Notes: a model not told the origin generated them from the sequence alone. A DNA stretch of 38,455 nucleotides from Bacillota bacterium (GCA_022770665.1 JALEHL010000132.1:1-38455); one strand, 5' to 3'. Counted from the stretch's first letter, positions 16,295-24,675 are shown. Translations and numbers: made by a program.

Positions 16295-19200
16295 ATGAAA
16301 TGGACCGAAGAACAGAGACAGGCAATCGAAGAGCGGGGGAAAAATCTGCTGGTAGCGGCAGCGGCCGGATCCGGCAAGACGGCCGTACTGGTGGAGCGGA
16401 TCAAGCGTCTTATTCTGGAGGACGGCTGTCCGATCGACCGGATGCTGATCGTGACCTTTACCAATGCGGCTGCTTCCGAGATGAAAGAAAAGATCCGCAG
16501 AGCCATCACCCGGTCCGCCGGAGAACTGGCAGACCGGCTGGAACAGGCGGGGGAAGGGCCGGAGAAAGTAGAACTGGGAAAGCAGATGGCGTTTCTCAGG
16601 CAGCAGATGAATCTGCTGCCGCAGGCACAGATCAGTACGTTTCATGCCTTTGCCCTGGAAGTCATCCGAAGATATTTTTACGTGGCGGAGATGGAGCCGG
16701 ACTTTAAAATCTGTGATGACGCCCAGCAGACGCTTCTGAAAGCGGAGGCAATGGACCGGCTCCTGGAAGAATATTTCGAAGAAAGTGATCCTGCGTTCCT
16801 CCATTTTCTGGACTGCTACAGCGGAGACCGGAACGAGGACCGGTTCCGGGAACTGATCGACCGGGTCTATACGACGATTCAGAGCCTGCCGGAACCATAC
16901 CGTTGGCTGCATGAGAAGGTGGAGATGCTGGGAGACGCCCGGACAGAAGAAAAAGTGATCGAACCGGTTCTGAATTTCATCTGGCAGATGGCAGATGCTC
17001 GCCTGCACGAAGCAGAAGAATCTCTGCAGGAAAACCTGCAGCAGGCAAAGGATGCAGGCCTTCTCAAAGCAGAAGACCTGGCTGAAGAAGATCTGAAAAA
17101 AACGGAGGCCCTCCGTCAGAGCATGGAGAACCGGGATTTCGATGAATTCCGGAAGTCTCTGAGCCAGTTTCGCCTGAGCACGCTGCGAAAAAACTTCTAT
17201 ACACCGGAGGAGGAAAGCGAAATAACCGCAGAGCAGGCCGATGCGCTGAAAAATGCCGCAGCCGTACGGAGAGATCATGCCAAAGAAAACATAAAAGCCA
17301 TCCGGGACGGATATTTTGCGGAGTCTCTCGAGGAAATGACAGAAGAAATGGCGCAGACGTATGACGACGGCTGCATGCTGGAGAAGCTGGTGATCCGGTA
17401 CGGACAGCTGTATGATGCGGAGAAGAAAAAAAGAAATCTGGTGGATTTCTCCGACATCGAGCACGATGCATATGAGATTCTGAAGGACCCGCAGGTCAGC
17501 GGATTTTACAGGGAGAAATTCATCCATATTTTCGTCGACGAGTATCAGGACAGCAATGTGATGCAGGAGGCTCTGCTGGGACAGATCTGCCGGGAGAACA
17601 ATCTGTTCCTGGTGGGAGATGTAAAGCAGAGCATCTATAAATTCCGGCTGGCAGAACCGGAGATCTTCCAGAAAAGATACCGGCAGTATGCGGAAGACAG
17701 CACCGGCTGCAGGCGGACCTCCATGAAAATCGACCTGAACCGGAATTTCCGCAGCAAAAAACCGGTCATCGATTTTATCAATCAGGTTTTCGACGAGGTC
17801 ATGGACGGCTACGACGAGGATGCGGCACTGCACATGGGCGACCCGTTCGGCGACCGGTATTATGACGAGCCGAAACTCTATCTGGTGAAAACACCGTGGA
17901 CCGAGGAAGAACCGATCGATGACGAGCTGAAAAACATGATGAAGGCCGAAAAAGAGGCCCTTGCCGCGGTGAAGCTGATCCGGGACAGCCTGGGCCAGCC
18001 CGTTTATGACAGCAAGGCGCAGACCGTACGGCCGCTGGAACTGCAGGACATCGCGATTCTGCTCCGGGGCGTGCGAGGTTACGGGGATATCTTTTACAGC
18101 GTTCTTATGGAAAATGGAATCCCGGCTTTTGTGGATGACAGTGACGGCTATTTCGACACCATGGAGATTAACACCTTCCTGTCGTTCCTGACTCTGCTGG
18201 ATAACGAAAAACAGGATGTGCCGCTGCTGACGGTGCTCCGGTCGGAAATCTTCGGCTTTTCTGTGGAGGAGCTGGCATCTGTGCGGATCGGCTGCCGGGA
18301 AGGTTCCTATTATGATGCCTTTTCGGCATGCAGCCGGGGAGAGTCGGACTGCTCTGCGGCGCTCTGCGCAAAATGTGCTGCGGCCCTGGAGAATCTGCGG
18401 AAATGGCAGTCTCTGGCTGTCTTTACCCCGCTGGAGGATCTGATATGGAACCTGCTTCTTGAGACCGGGTTTTATCTCGCGATGGGGGCGATGCCTGGCG
18501 GCAGGCAGCGGCAGGCCAACCTCCGGGCGCTGGTGGATAAGGCAGCCGGATACCGGAAATCGCAGGGCGGGTCTTTGTACGGGTTCATCCGGTACATTGA
18601 CGCGGTCAAGGAGAAAAAGGTGGCAGGCGGTCAGGTAAAGCTGGTGGGAGAAGGGGATGCGCTGGTGAAGATCATGACCATCCATAAGAGCAAGGGACTG
18701 GAGTTCCCGATGGTGATCCTCGCCGGGTTCTGCAGGAAACTCAACTATACTTCGATGGGAAAATCCCTGGTGATCCATAAGGATCTTGGCCTTGGCTTCC
18801 CGCTGGTCTGCAAAGAGGAAAGCTGGTACCGGACCACTGCACTACAGAAGGTCATCCGGGAAAAATTTCACCAGGAGGAGGTTGAAGAGGAGAAGAGAAT
18901 CCTGTATGTCGCGCTGACGCGGGCGAAGGACCGTCTGGCGATCCTGGGCATCTGCGATGATGTGCAGGAGGCGCTGGATAAGGCAGGAAGTGAACCGCCG
19001 AAGGATACGTCCTATTTCCAGATGGCTGGAAACCGGATCTGCACCCGGCTGCAGCAGTATGAGGTCATCGAAGATGCAGCGCTGGCAGGACTGACCAGCC
19101 ACAGGCAGCGGAAGACGGACCGGGTGCTGGAGCTGTTTGCGCAGGACAATCATACGGGAAATGAAACACTTGCCGGGGCTGTGGACCGGCAGATGCAGTT

Positions 19201-19876
19201 CACGTACCCATATGCGCGGGACCTGTCGGTGAAATCCAAGTACTCTGTCAGTGAGCTGAACGCTGCACCCGAGGAAAAGGAGGAAGCGGCTGTCCATCTG
19301 GCGGAACCGGCATCCTTTCAGAACCGGACGGTGTTCACACCGGCGCAGAGAGGCACGATTTATCACTGCCTGCTGGAGCACCTTGATTTTCGCGCGGCGT
19401 TTGCCGACGGTGACCGGCAGATAGGATTGGAAGTCATTCTGAAAACGGTGCAGGACCTGGTGGACGGGCAATTCCTTACGGAGGAAGAAGCAGCGGTCAT
19501 CCGGCCCGATAACATCATGAAGCTGATGACATCGGATCTGGGACGCCGTCTGGCCGAAAGCCCGGCTGTGCACCGTGAGCAGCCGTTCAATCTGCGGATG
19601 AATCACGATCCGGACGGTAGCGGTCAGAAGACAGAGGTCATGGTGCAAGGCGTGATTGACTGCTTTTTTGAAGAGGAGAATCAGCTGGTTCTGGTGGACT
19701 ATAAGACGAGCAGAATTCGCCCCGGGATCGATATCCAGAAAGAAAAACGGCGGATTGCGGAGCAGTACCGGGTGCAGATGGAAATCTACCGCAGCGCCCT
19801 GGAAACTGTAACAGGAAAGAAAGTGAAAGAGGCCTATCTCTATCTCACCGACAGCGGCGAGGTGATAGAGATGTAA
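16295..19876 (+). CDS. addA: Helicase-nuclease subunit AddA
   Basis: Double-strand-break repair helicase-nuclease of 1193 aa, the UvrD/SF1 subunit of the AddAB (RexAB) complex that resects DNA ends for RecA. ATG 16295 follows AGGAGG by nine bases. Walker A AAAAGSGKT (to residue 29), FVDEYQDS as motif II (about 412), MTIHKSKGLEFPMVILAG (about 795) and ILYVALTRAKDRL (about 868) are the SF1 motifs. The C-terminal RecB-type nuclease domain begins near RGTIYHCLLEHLDF (about 1019) and contains GVIDCFF...LVLVDYKTS, the catalytic D...D-x-K pattern. The domain is complete. The usual partner gene addB is not adjacent: upstream is divergent gpmI and downstream is convergent gdhA. Confidence 0.94.
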   Translation: MKWTEEQRQAIEERGKNLLVAAAAGSGKTAVLVERIKRLILEDGCPIDRMLIVTFTNAAASEMKEKIRRAITRSAGELADRLEQAGEGPEKVELGKQMAFLRQQMNLLPQAQISTFHAFALEVIRRYFYVAEMEPDFKICDDAQQTLLKAEAMDRLLEEYFEESDPAFLHFLDCYSGDRNEDRFRELIDRVYTTIQSLPEPYRWLHEKVEMLGDARTEEKVIEPVLNFIWQMADARLHEAEESLQENLQQAKDAGLLKAEDLAEEDLKKTEALRQSMENRDFDEFRKSLSQFRLSTLRKNFYTPEEESEITAEQADALKNAAAVRRDHAKENIKAIRDGYFAESLEEMTEEMAQTYDDGCMLEKLVIRYGQLYDAEKKKRNLVDFSDIEHDAYEILKDPQVSGFYREKFIHIFVDEYQDSNVMQEALLGQICRENNLFLVGDVKQSIYKFRLAEPEIFQKRYRQYAEDSTGCRRTSMKIDLNRNFRSKKPVIDFINQVFDEVMDGYDEDAALHMGDPFGDRYYDEPKLYLVKTPWTEEEPIDDELKNMMKAEKEALAAVKLIRDSLGQPVYDSKAQTVRPLELQDIAILLRGVRGYGDIFYSVLMENGIPAFVDDSDGYFDTMEINTFLSFLTLLDNEKQDVPLLTVLRSEIFGFSVEELASVRIGCREGSYYDAFSACSRGESDCSAALCAKCAAALENLRKWQSLAVFTPLEDLIWNLLLETGFYLAMGAMPGGRQRQANLRALVDKAAGYRKSQGGSLYGFIRYIDAVKEKKVAGGQVKLVGEGDALVKIMTIHKSKGLEFPMVILAGFCRKLNYTSMGKSLVIHKDLGLGFPLVCKEESWYRTTALQKVIREKFHQEEVEEEKRILYVALTRAKDRLAILGICDDVQEALDKAGSEPPKDTSYFQMAGNRICTRLQQYEVIEDAALAGLTSHRQRKTDRVLELFAQDNHTGNETLAGAVDRQMQFTYPYARDLSVKSKYSVSELNAAPEEKEEAAVHLAEPASFQNRTVFTPAQRGTIYHCLLEHLDFRAAFADGDRQIGLEVILKTVQDLVDGQFLTEEEAAVIRPDNIMKLMTSDLGRRLAESPAVHREQPFNLRMNHDPDGSGQKTEVMVQGVIDCFFEEENQLVLVDYKTSRIRPGIDIQKEKRRIAEQYRVQMEIYRSALETVTGKKVKEAYLYLTDSGEVIEM

Positions 19877-19957
19877 GTCTCTTTCCACGCCCCCCTTTGC
19901 GTTCTTTTCTGAGGCAGAAAAGGGGGCGGGAGAAGAAGGTACAGTATGGAAACAGCA

Positions 19958-19989
19958 GAAAGCGGCTGTCCCGAGGGACAGCCGCTTTC
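19958..19989. terminator. Strong hairpin between convergent addA and gdhA
   Basis: GAAAGCGGCTGTCC pairs perfectly with GGACAGCCGCTTTC (14 bp, loop CGAG). The T run is short on either strand, so termination is inferred from position and stem strength. A second long stem (CGCCCCC/GGGGGCG, with TTTTCTG/CAGAAAA inside) lies at 19888-19928 and may assist. Confidence 0.65.
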
Positions 19990-20020
19990 CTATCGTTAAG
20001 CCAGATTGTGTTAGCAGAAT

Positions 20021-21367
20021 TTATACAATGCCCTGTGCCATCATTGCTTCCGCAACCTTTTCGAAACCGGCGATGTTTGCGCCGGCTACCAGGTTGTAGC
20101 CCAGACCGTACTTCTCGGAAGCAGCTGCAGCATTCTTGTGAATGTTGACCATGATGTTCTCCAGCTGTTCGTAAACCTGTTCCGGAGAGAATACAGTGTG
20201 ACCTGCGTTCTGACCCATTTCGATGCAGGAGCAGGCTACGCCGCCGGCGTTTGCAGCCTTGGAAGGACCCACAACGACACCGTTCTTCTGCAGATATGCG
20301 ATTGCATCGTTCTTGGTCGGCATGTTGGAACCTTCGCAGAGGAACTTGCATCCGTTGGCAACCATCTTTTCTGCATCTTCCAGATAGATTTCGTTCTGGG
20401 TTGCGCAAGGAATGTACAGGTCGGCCTTGACACCCCAAGGTTTTTCGCCAGGATAGAAGGTTGCGCCAGGGAACTTCTCTGCGTAAGGTGCGCAGATGTT
20501 CTTGCCGGAAGCTCTCAGTTCAAGCAGATAATCTTCTTTTTCACCGGAAGTTACGCCGTCCGGATCGTAGATGTATCCATCCGGACCGGAGATGGTGATG
20601 ACTTTCGCACCCAGCTCATTCAGCTTCTGAACAGTACCCCAGGTTACGTTGCCGAAACCGGATACAACAACAGTCTTTCCTGCCAGCTCTTCGCCGCAGT
20701 GTTTCAGCATTTCTCTTGCGAAGAATACGATACCGTAACCGGTCGCTTCGGTTCTGCCTGCCAGACCGCCGTAAGCCAGACCCTTACCGGTCAGAACGCC
20801 TTCATATCTGTTGGTCAGTCTCTTGTACTGTCCGAATAAGTAACCGATTTCTCTGGCGCCTACCCCCAGGTCACCGGCAGGAACGTCTGTGTGAGGACCG
20901 ATATGTCTGTACAGTTCGGTCATGAAGGACTGGCAGAAACGCATGATTTCGCCGTCAGACTTGCCGTTCGGATCAAAATCCGCACCGCCCTTGCCGCCGC
21001 CGATAGGCAGACCGGTCAGAGAATTCTTGAAGATCTGTTCGAATCCCAGGAACTTGATGATGCCCGGATATACATTCGGAGCAAAACGCAGACCGCCCTT
21101 GTAAGGCCCGATTGCACTGTTGAACTCGTATCTGTAACCTCTGTTTACCTGTACCTTGCCGTTGTCGTCGACCCAAGGCACACGGAAGCTGATGCCTCTT
21201 TCCGGTTCGATCAGTCTTTCTATCAGACCGGCTTCCTCGTATTCCGGATGTGCTTCCAGAACCGGCTCGATGGAAGTTAATACTTCTTCCACAGTCTGTA
21301 AAAATTCCGGTTCGCCCGGGTTTCTCTTCGCTGCAATTTCGATGTACTTGTCAACTAATTTTGCCAT
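20021..21367 (-). CDS. gdhA: Glutamate dehydrogenase (hexameric, probably NADP type)
   Basis: Reversibly aminates 2-oxoglutarate to glutamate, a main ammonium-assimilation or amino-acid-fermentation step. Start ATG 21367 (MAKLVDKY) follows AAAGGAG; the ORF-track Met seven codons earlier overlaps that site. The protein has 448 aa, the usual size of the small hexameric class. Motifs: GPYKGGLRF and LPIGGGKGGADFDP (substrate Lys residues), PAGDLGVGAREIGYLFG (catalytic Asp region) and VVVSGFGNVTWGTVQKL, the Rossmann loop. Cofactor choice is inferred from overall similarity to the NADP-specific class and not proven. Monocistronic, with its own strong promoter. Confidence 0.94.
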   Translation of the reverse strand: MAKLVDKYIEIAAKRNPGEPEFLQTVEEVLTSIEPVLEAHPEYEEAGLIERLIEPERGISFRVPWVDDNGKVQVNRGYRYEFNSAIGPYKGGLRFAPNVYPGIIKFLGFEQIFKNSLTGLPIGGGKGGADFDPNGKSDGEIMRFCQSFMTELYRHIGPHTDVPAGDLGVGAREIGYLFGQYKRLTNRYEGVLTGKGLAYGGLAGRTEATGYGIVFFAREMLKHCGEELAGKTVVVSGFGNVTWGTVQKLNELGAKVITISGPDGYIYDPDGVTSGEKEDYLLELRASGKNICAPYAEKFPGATFYPGEKPWGVKADLYIPCATQNEIYLEDAEKMVANGCKFLCEGSNMPTKNDAIAYLQKNGVVVGPSKAANAGGVACSCIEMGQNAGHTVFSPEQVYEQLENIMVNIHKNAAAASEKYGLGYNLVAGANIAGFEKVAEAMMAQGIV

Positions 21368-21438
21368 TTCCCATTCTCCTTTTTTCATTCACAAATCTTT
21401 AGATTACGGCTAGTCATCTGGCTAGTTTTTCTATCTTC

Positions 21439-21467
21439 AAGATAACACCACTTTCGACGGTTGTCAA
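21439..21467 (-). promoter_or_regulatory. Promoter of gdhA
   Basis: On the minus strand a perfect TTGACA (21467-21462) and TATCTT (21444-21439) are 17 bases apart. The -10 lies in a short palindrome TATCTTGAAGATA, and a direct repeat of GGCTAGT (plus-strand orientation) lies within about 30 bases downstream of the -10, in the start/leader region; either could be an operator. Confidence 0.85.
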
Positions 21468-21590
21468 CACTGTGTATACAATATTCTTTTGTTTTTTTTA
21501 CGGTACATCCGGACCTGTAAAATACCTGCAGAGATCAGTGTTTTCAAGGGACATAGAACCGATACGAGCCGGAAGAAGGAAGAAAAATGC

Positions 21591-21620
21591 TTGCCAAAAT
21601 ACAGGCGCCGGGGGTATAAT
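21591..21620 (+). promoter_or_regulatory. Promoter of the mgtE leader transcript
   Basis: TTGCCA (21591-21596) and a perfect TATAAT (21615-21620) are 18 bases apart, about 230 bases upstream of the mgtE start. The predicted transcript therefore has a long leader. Confidence 0.8.
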
Positions 21621-21678
21621 AAAATGGAATGTCCGGAGAGAAATCCGGCAGGAATCATAAAAAGAAAGGAGAAAAATC

Positions 21679-21777
21679 ATGGATAGTGTACCGGCCGATA
21701 AACGAAGCACGGCAGACGATCACATACGTTACTGGAAACGAAAAACTGAAGACTGTCCTGATTTTGCTCCAGAATAG
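21679..21777 (+). CDS. Candidate 32-aa leader peptide upstream of mgtE
   Basis: A short ORF, absent from the ORF track, starts at ATG 21679 with AAAGGAG seven bases upstream, a spacing as good as that of any gene here. It codes for 32 residues: a mixed N-terminal half, a basic stretch (RYWKRK) and an acidic, proline-containing end (TEDCPDFAPE) before TAG. It lies about 50 bases into the predicted mgtE transcript and ends 74 bases before the mgtE ATG. No protein family is recognised. Acidic and proline-rich nascent segments are known to destabilise ribosomes at low Mg2+ in the enterobacterial mgtL leader, so a Mg2+-sensing leader peptide is a reasonable hypothesis, not a demonstrated one. Confidence 0.5.
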   Translation: MDSVPADKRSTADDHIRYWKRKTEDCPDFAPE

Positions 21778-21796
21778 CGCCGGGCGGACTGCACCT

Positions 21797-21845
21797 CTCC
21801 TGCCCTTGCGTTCCGAAGCGGAAGCGGGACCTGTGAAGGGAGGAG
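21797..21845 (+). promoter_or_regulatory. Possible SD-sequestering stem before mgtE
   Basis: CTCCTGCCCTT (21797-21807) can pair with AAGGGAGGAG (21836-21845), the mgtE ribosome binding site, with one bulge. A small TTCCG/CGGAA hairpin lies between the arms. If it forms, it would block mgtE translation. Confidence 0.5.
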
Positions 21846-21851
21846 AATCCA

Positions 21852-23255
21852 ATGAACAAAGATATTATGCTGCGTCATGACGAGGCATTCGAAGAATCCC
21901 TGGAAAAGATCTTTGAATGGTTCGATGACAAGATGTACTTCAAGATCAAAGCGGAGCTTCTGAAATATAACGAAGCGGATATTGCGGAAATGTTCGAGGA
22001 GTTTCTGGAGGATGAGGATCTGCGCAGCCGCACCATTGTGGTGTACCGGCTGCTGCCGAAGGACGTTTCCGTCGATGTCTTTTCCTATCTTCCGTCGGAC
22101 GACCAGCTGAAGATCGTGGAAGGAATCACGGATGATGAGCTGACCTACATCATTCAGGAGCTGGACTTCGATGATAAGATCGATATTCTGGAAGAACTGC
22201 CTGCAAACCTGGTGGACAAGATCCTCGAAGCTGCGCCGAAAGCCGAGCGGAAACTGATCAATACTTTTCTGAACTATCCGGATGACTGTGCCGGCAGCAT
22301 CATGACACCGGATTACATCAGCCTGATGAAGGAATGGACGGTGCGGCAGGCACTGGATTATATCCGGGAAGTCGGAATGGACTCGGAGACGATCTATACC
22401 TGCTATGTGAAGGATGGAGGACGAAAATTGCTGGGCATCGTGTCTCTGCGGAATCTGGTCATTGCAGATGACAATGTGCGGATCATGGATATCATGCATA
22501 CGGATTATGTCTGCGTGAATGTTTATGACGACCAGGAAGAAGTCTCGGAGGAATTTAAGAAATACGGGTTTCTGGCCATGCCGGTGGTGGACAGGGAACA
22601 CCGTCTGGTGGGAATTATCACAGTCGATGATATCCTGGATGTTATCGAAGTGGAAAATACAGAGGATATTGAGCGTATGGCAGGTATCATCGACCTGGAG
22701 CAGACCGATGAGGAATACCTGGACAAGAGCGTGCTGAAGCATGCGAGGAACCGACTGCCGTGGCTGCTGTTCATGATGTGCATGGCGATGGTTACCGGTG
22801 CGATCATCAGCAGTTTTGAAGATATGCTCAGCGCGGTCATCGTGCTGGTATCCTATATGCCGCTGCTGATGGGAACCGGCGGAAATACCGGTGCACAGGC
22901 ATCTACACTGATCATCCGCGGCCTGTCCCTGGGCGAGGTGGAGCTGGAGGATGCAGGCAGGGTCGTGTGGAAGGAGATCCGGATCAGTCTGTGTGTGGGA
23001 CTGGTGCTCAGCTCTGTGAATTTTCTCAAAATCCTTCTGATCGATCGGCAGCCTTTTTCTATCGCGCTGACGGTGTGCCTGGCGATGCTGGTTATTGTGC
23101 TGTTTGCGAAAGTGATCGGCGGTATGGTGCCGATGCTGGCAGAGAAGATCGGCGTGGACCCGGCGCTGATGGCCAATCCGGTCATTGCGTCTTCCACGGA
23201 TATGATTTCGGTGCTGGTCTATTTCTGTATGGCGAAGCTGATTCTCGGAATTTAA
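21852..23255 (+). CDS. mgtE: Magnesium transporter MgtE
   Basis: Mg2+-selective channel of the inner membrane, 467 aa. The cytosolic N domain (about 10-130) is acidic and superhelical, two CBS domains follow (about 135-255; SIMTPDYISL and DIMHTDYVCV are the starts of the pair), then a connecting helix and five transmembrane helices (about 285-467). MPLLMGTGGNTGAQASTL is the conserved pore segment, and NPVIASSTDMISVLVYF carries the pore Asp. The N and CBS domains close the channel when Mg2+ is bound. AGGAG precedes the ATG by about six bases. The gene is alone behind a long leader and ends at a terminator. Confidence 0.95.
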   Translation: MNKDIMLRHDEAFEESLEKIFEWFDDKMYFKIKAELLKYNEADIAEMFEEFLEDEDLRSRTIVVYRLLPKDVSVDVFSYLPSDDQLKIVEGITDDELTYIIQELDFDDKIDILEELPANLVDKILEAAPKAERKLINTFLNYPDDCAGSIMTPDYISLMKEWTVRQALDYIREVGMDSETIYTCYVKDGGRKLLGIVSLRNLVIADDNVRIMDIMHTDYVCVNVYDDQEEVSEEFKKYGFLAMPVVDREHRLVGIITVDDILDVIEVENTEDIERMAGIIDLEQTDEEYLDKSVLKHARNRLPWLLFMMCMAMVTGAIISSFEDMLSAVIVLVSYMPLLMGTGGNTGAQASTLIIRGLSLGEVELEDAGRVVWKEIRISLCVGLVLSSVNFLKILLIDRQPFSIALTVCLAMLVIVLFAKVIGGMVPMLAEKIGVDPALMANPVIASSTDMISVLVYFCMAKLILGI

Positions 23256-23260
23256 AGACA

Positions 23261-23284
23261 GGGGCCGGAAGCGCCCCTTTTTCA
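23261..23284 (+). terminator. Terminator after mgtE
   Basis: GGGGC/GCCCC with a 7-base loop is followed by five T residues, starting five bases after the mgtE stop. Confidence 0.75.
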
Positions 23285-23310
23285 CATAGTTCACACAGGA
23301 TGGTTTTTTT

Positions 23311-24213
23311 ATGAAAGAATGCATGATTACGGCCGAAATGGTCCAGACTATCATCAGAAAGCGAAAAAGGGAAATACATAAGGGCCACTGCGGCAGGATC
23401 CTGCTGGCGGCCGGTTCGAAAGGAATGATGGGTGCAGCAGTTCTTTCCTGCAGGGGCGCGCTGAGAAGCGGCGCCGGTCTGGTGCAGCTAGCCGTTCCGG
23501 AGAACCTGTTTCCTGTGGCGCAGGCGGCCGTTCCGGAAGCGACCTGCCGGCCGCGAAGCTTTTCGGCCGGAGATCTGTCCCGCTACGACGCCGTGGCAGC
23601 CGGTCCCGGTCTAGGCACCGGAGCAGAAAGCGTCGAAACCGTAAGATACCTTCTGAAACTGTATGAAGGACCGCTGGTGCTGGATGCTGATGCACTGAAT
23701 GTGATTGCAGATCCCGCGAATGATCTGCTGAGTCTGGTCAGAAACCGGAAAGGGGAGACGGTCATCACACCCCATCTGGGCGAAGCCCGCAGGCTGCTGC
23801 TCTGCGGCGGTGCTGACGGACAGGCCGACGGAGCAGAGAAAATGGGACGAACGGATCTGGCATCGAGGCTGGTAAAGCTTACAGGCTGCGTGACGGTGCT
23901 GAAAGGTGCGGGCACGATTGTAGCCACTCCGGCGGGAGATTCATATACTAATACTACAGGAAACCCCGGGATGGCGACCGGCGGCTCCGGTGATGTGCTG
24001 ACCGGCATGATCACAGGACTCTGGGGGCAGAGACAGCCCGATGACGGAGGCGGATTCCGCAGGCTTTCCGCATGGGAAGCAGCCGTATGCGGCGTGTTCC
24101 TTCACGGACTGGCGGGGGACCTGGCAGCGGAGGAACTGGGCGAATATGGAATGATTGCCGGTGATCTCGCTGCGAAAATACCGGATGCGATCCGGTCTGT
24201 TCTGACAGAGTAA
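23311..24213 (+). CDS. nnrD: ADP-dependent NAD(P)H-hydrate dehydratase
   Basis: Repairs hydrated NADH/NADPH (NADHX, NADPHX) at the expense of ADP. It has 300 aa and corresponds to the C-terminal (YjeF-C, ribokinase-like) domain only; the NnrE epimerase domain that is fused in many bacteria is absent. GRILLAAGSKGMMGAAVLS is the N-terminal Gly motif. Further motifs are AVAAGPGLG, VLDADALNVI, VITPHLGEARRLL and NPGMATGGSGDVLTGMITGL, the last with the catalytic Asp. The ribosome binding site (AGGA) is weak and followed by a T run. It heads a run with mazF and the transketolase genes. Confidence 0.9.
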   Translation: MKECMITAEMVQTIIRKRKREIHKGHCGRILLAAGSKGMMGAAVLSCRGALRSGAGLVQLAVPENLFPVAQAAVPEATCRPRSFSAGDLSRYDAVAAGPGLGTGAESVETVRYLLKLYEGPLVLDADALNVIADPANDLLSLVRNRKGETVITPHLGEARRLLLCGGADGQADGAEKMGRTDLASRLVKLTGCVTVLKGAGTIVATPAGDSYTNTTGNPGMATGGSGDVLTGMITGLWGQRQPDDGGGFRRLSAWEAAVCGVFLHGLAGDLAAEELGEYGMIAGDLAAKIPDAIRSVLTE

Positions 24214-24277
24214 CCGGGGATGCATCTTCAGAGAGGATACAGTCAGAAGGGATACAGACAGGGGAGTGTTGGACTTG

Positions 24278-24637
24278 ATGGTAAAAAAGGGAGACCTGTT
24301 TTTTGCTGATCTGAGTCCGGTTGTAGGTTCAGAACAAGGGGGAGTAAGGCCTGTACTGGTCGTGCAGAATGATGTAGGAAATAAATACAGCCCGACGATC
24401 ATCGTCGCGGCAGTCACTTCGCAGACCTCGAAGGCGAAGCTGCCCACCCATGTCGAGCTTGCAGCCACACAGGGCGGACTCAGCAAAAATTCTGTGGTTC
24501 TGCTGGAACAGCTGCGGACTATAGATAAACAGAGACTGAAAGAGCGTATCGGCACGCTCAGCGAATCGCAGATCCCGGATGTGGATGCGGCGCTCGGCGT
24601 CAGTCTGGGAATCGCAAATCTGCCGGAGCATCGTTAG
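24278..24637 (+). CDS. MazF/PemK-family mRNA interferase (EndoA type)
   Basis: A 119-aa toxin-type endoribonuclease. MVKKGDLFFADLSPVVGSEQGGVRPVLVVQND is almost the consensus start of Bacillus EndoA, so I take ATG 24278; the ORF track uses a GTG four codons earlier, inside the likely ribosome binding site. TIIVAAVTSQ, KLPTHVEL and SVVLLEQLRTIDKQRL are the other family segments, including the conserved Arg and Ser/Thr of the active site. The expected partner is a small ribbon-helix-helix antitoxin encoded just upstream, but the 64 bases between nnrD and this gene are too short to hold one. It may act without an adjacent partner or with one encoded elsewhere. Confidence 0.88.
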   Translation: MVKKGDLFFADLSPVVGSEQGGVRPVLVVQNDVGNKYSPTIIVAAVTSQTSKAKLPTHVELAATQGGLSKNSVVLLEQLRTIDKQRLKERIGTLSESQIPDVDAALGVSLGIANLPEHR

Positions 24638-24641
24638 TTAC

Positions 24642-24675
24642 CGGAGGGAAACCGGAGGTTTCCGGCTTCCCTCCG
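24642..24675. other. Perfect hairpin between mazF and transketolase genes
   Basis: CGGAGGGAA pairs with TTCCCTCCG, and an inner CCGG/CCGG stem sits above one mismatch. No T run follows on either strand, so it is not a clear terminator. It could separate or stabilise the two halves of a transcript. Confidence 0.5.

Larger units (their letters stand above)
21468..21851. other. Intergenic and leader region upstream of mgtE
   Basis: About 380 bases lie between the gdhA promoter and mgtE. The first 120 show no gene. From 21591 onward they hold a promoter, a small ORF with a strong ribosome binding site and a stem that can cover the mgtE ribosome binding site. I looked for an M-box magnesium riboswitch and did not recognise one. 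Confidence 0.6.

Noticed and set aside
16289-18778. 829-aa ORF on the minus strand
   Set aside because: It is antisense to addA in a GC-rich frame, has no ribosome binding site and resembles no family.
21621-21851. M-box magnesium riboswitch before mgtE
   Set aside because: I looked for the conserved M-box core and did not find it by eye; a covariance-model search would settle it.
21629-21880. 83-aa ORF over the mgtE leader
   Set aside because: No ribosome binding site, and it overlaps the mgtE start; the 32-aa ORF in another frame has a far better site.
21729-23354. 541-aa minus-strand ORF
   Set aside because: Antisense shadow of mgtE.
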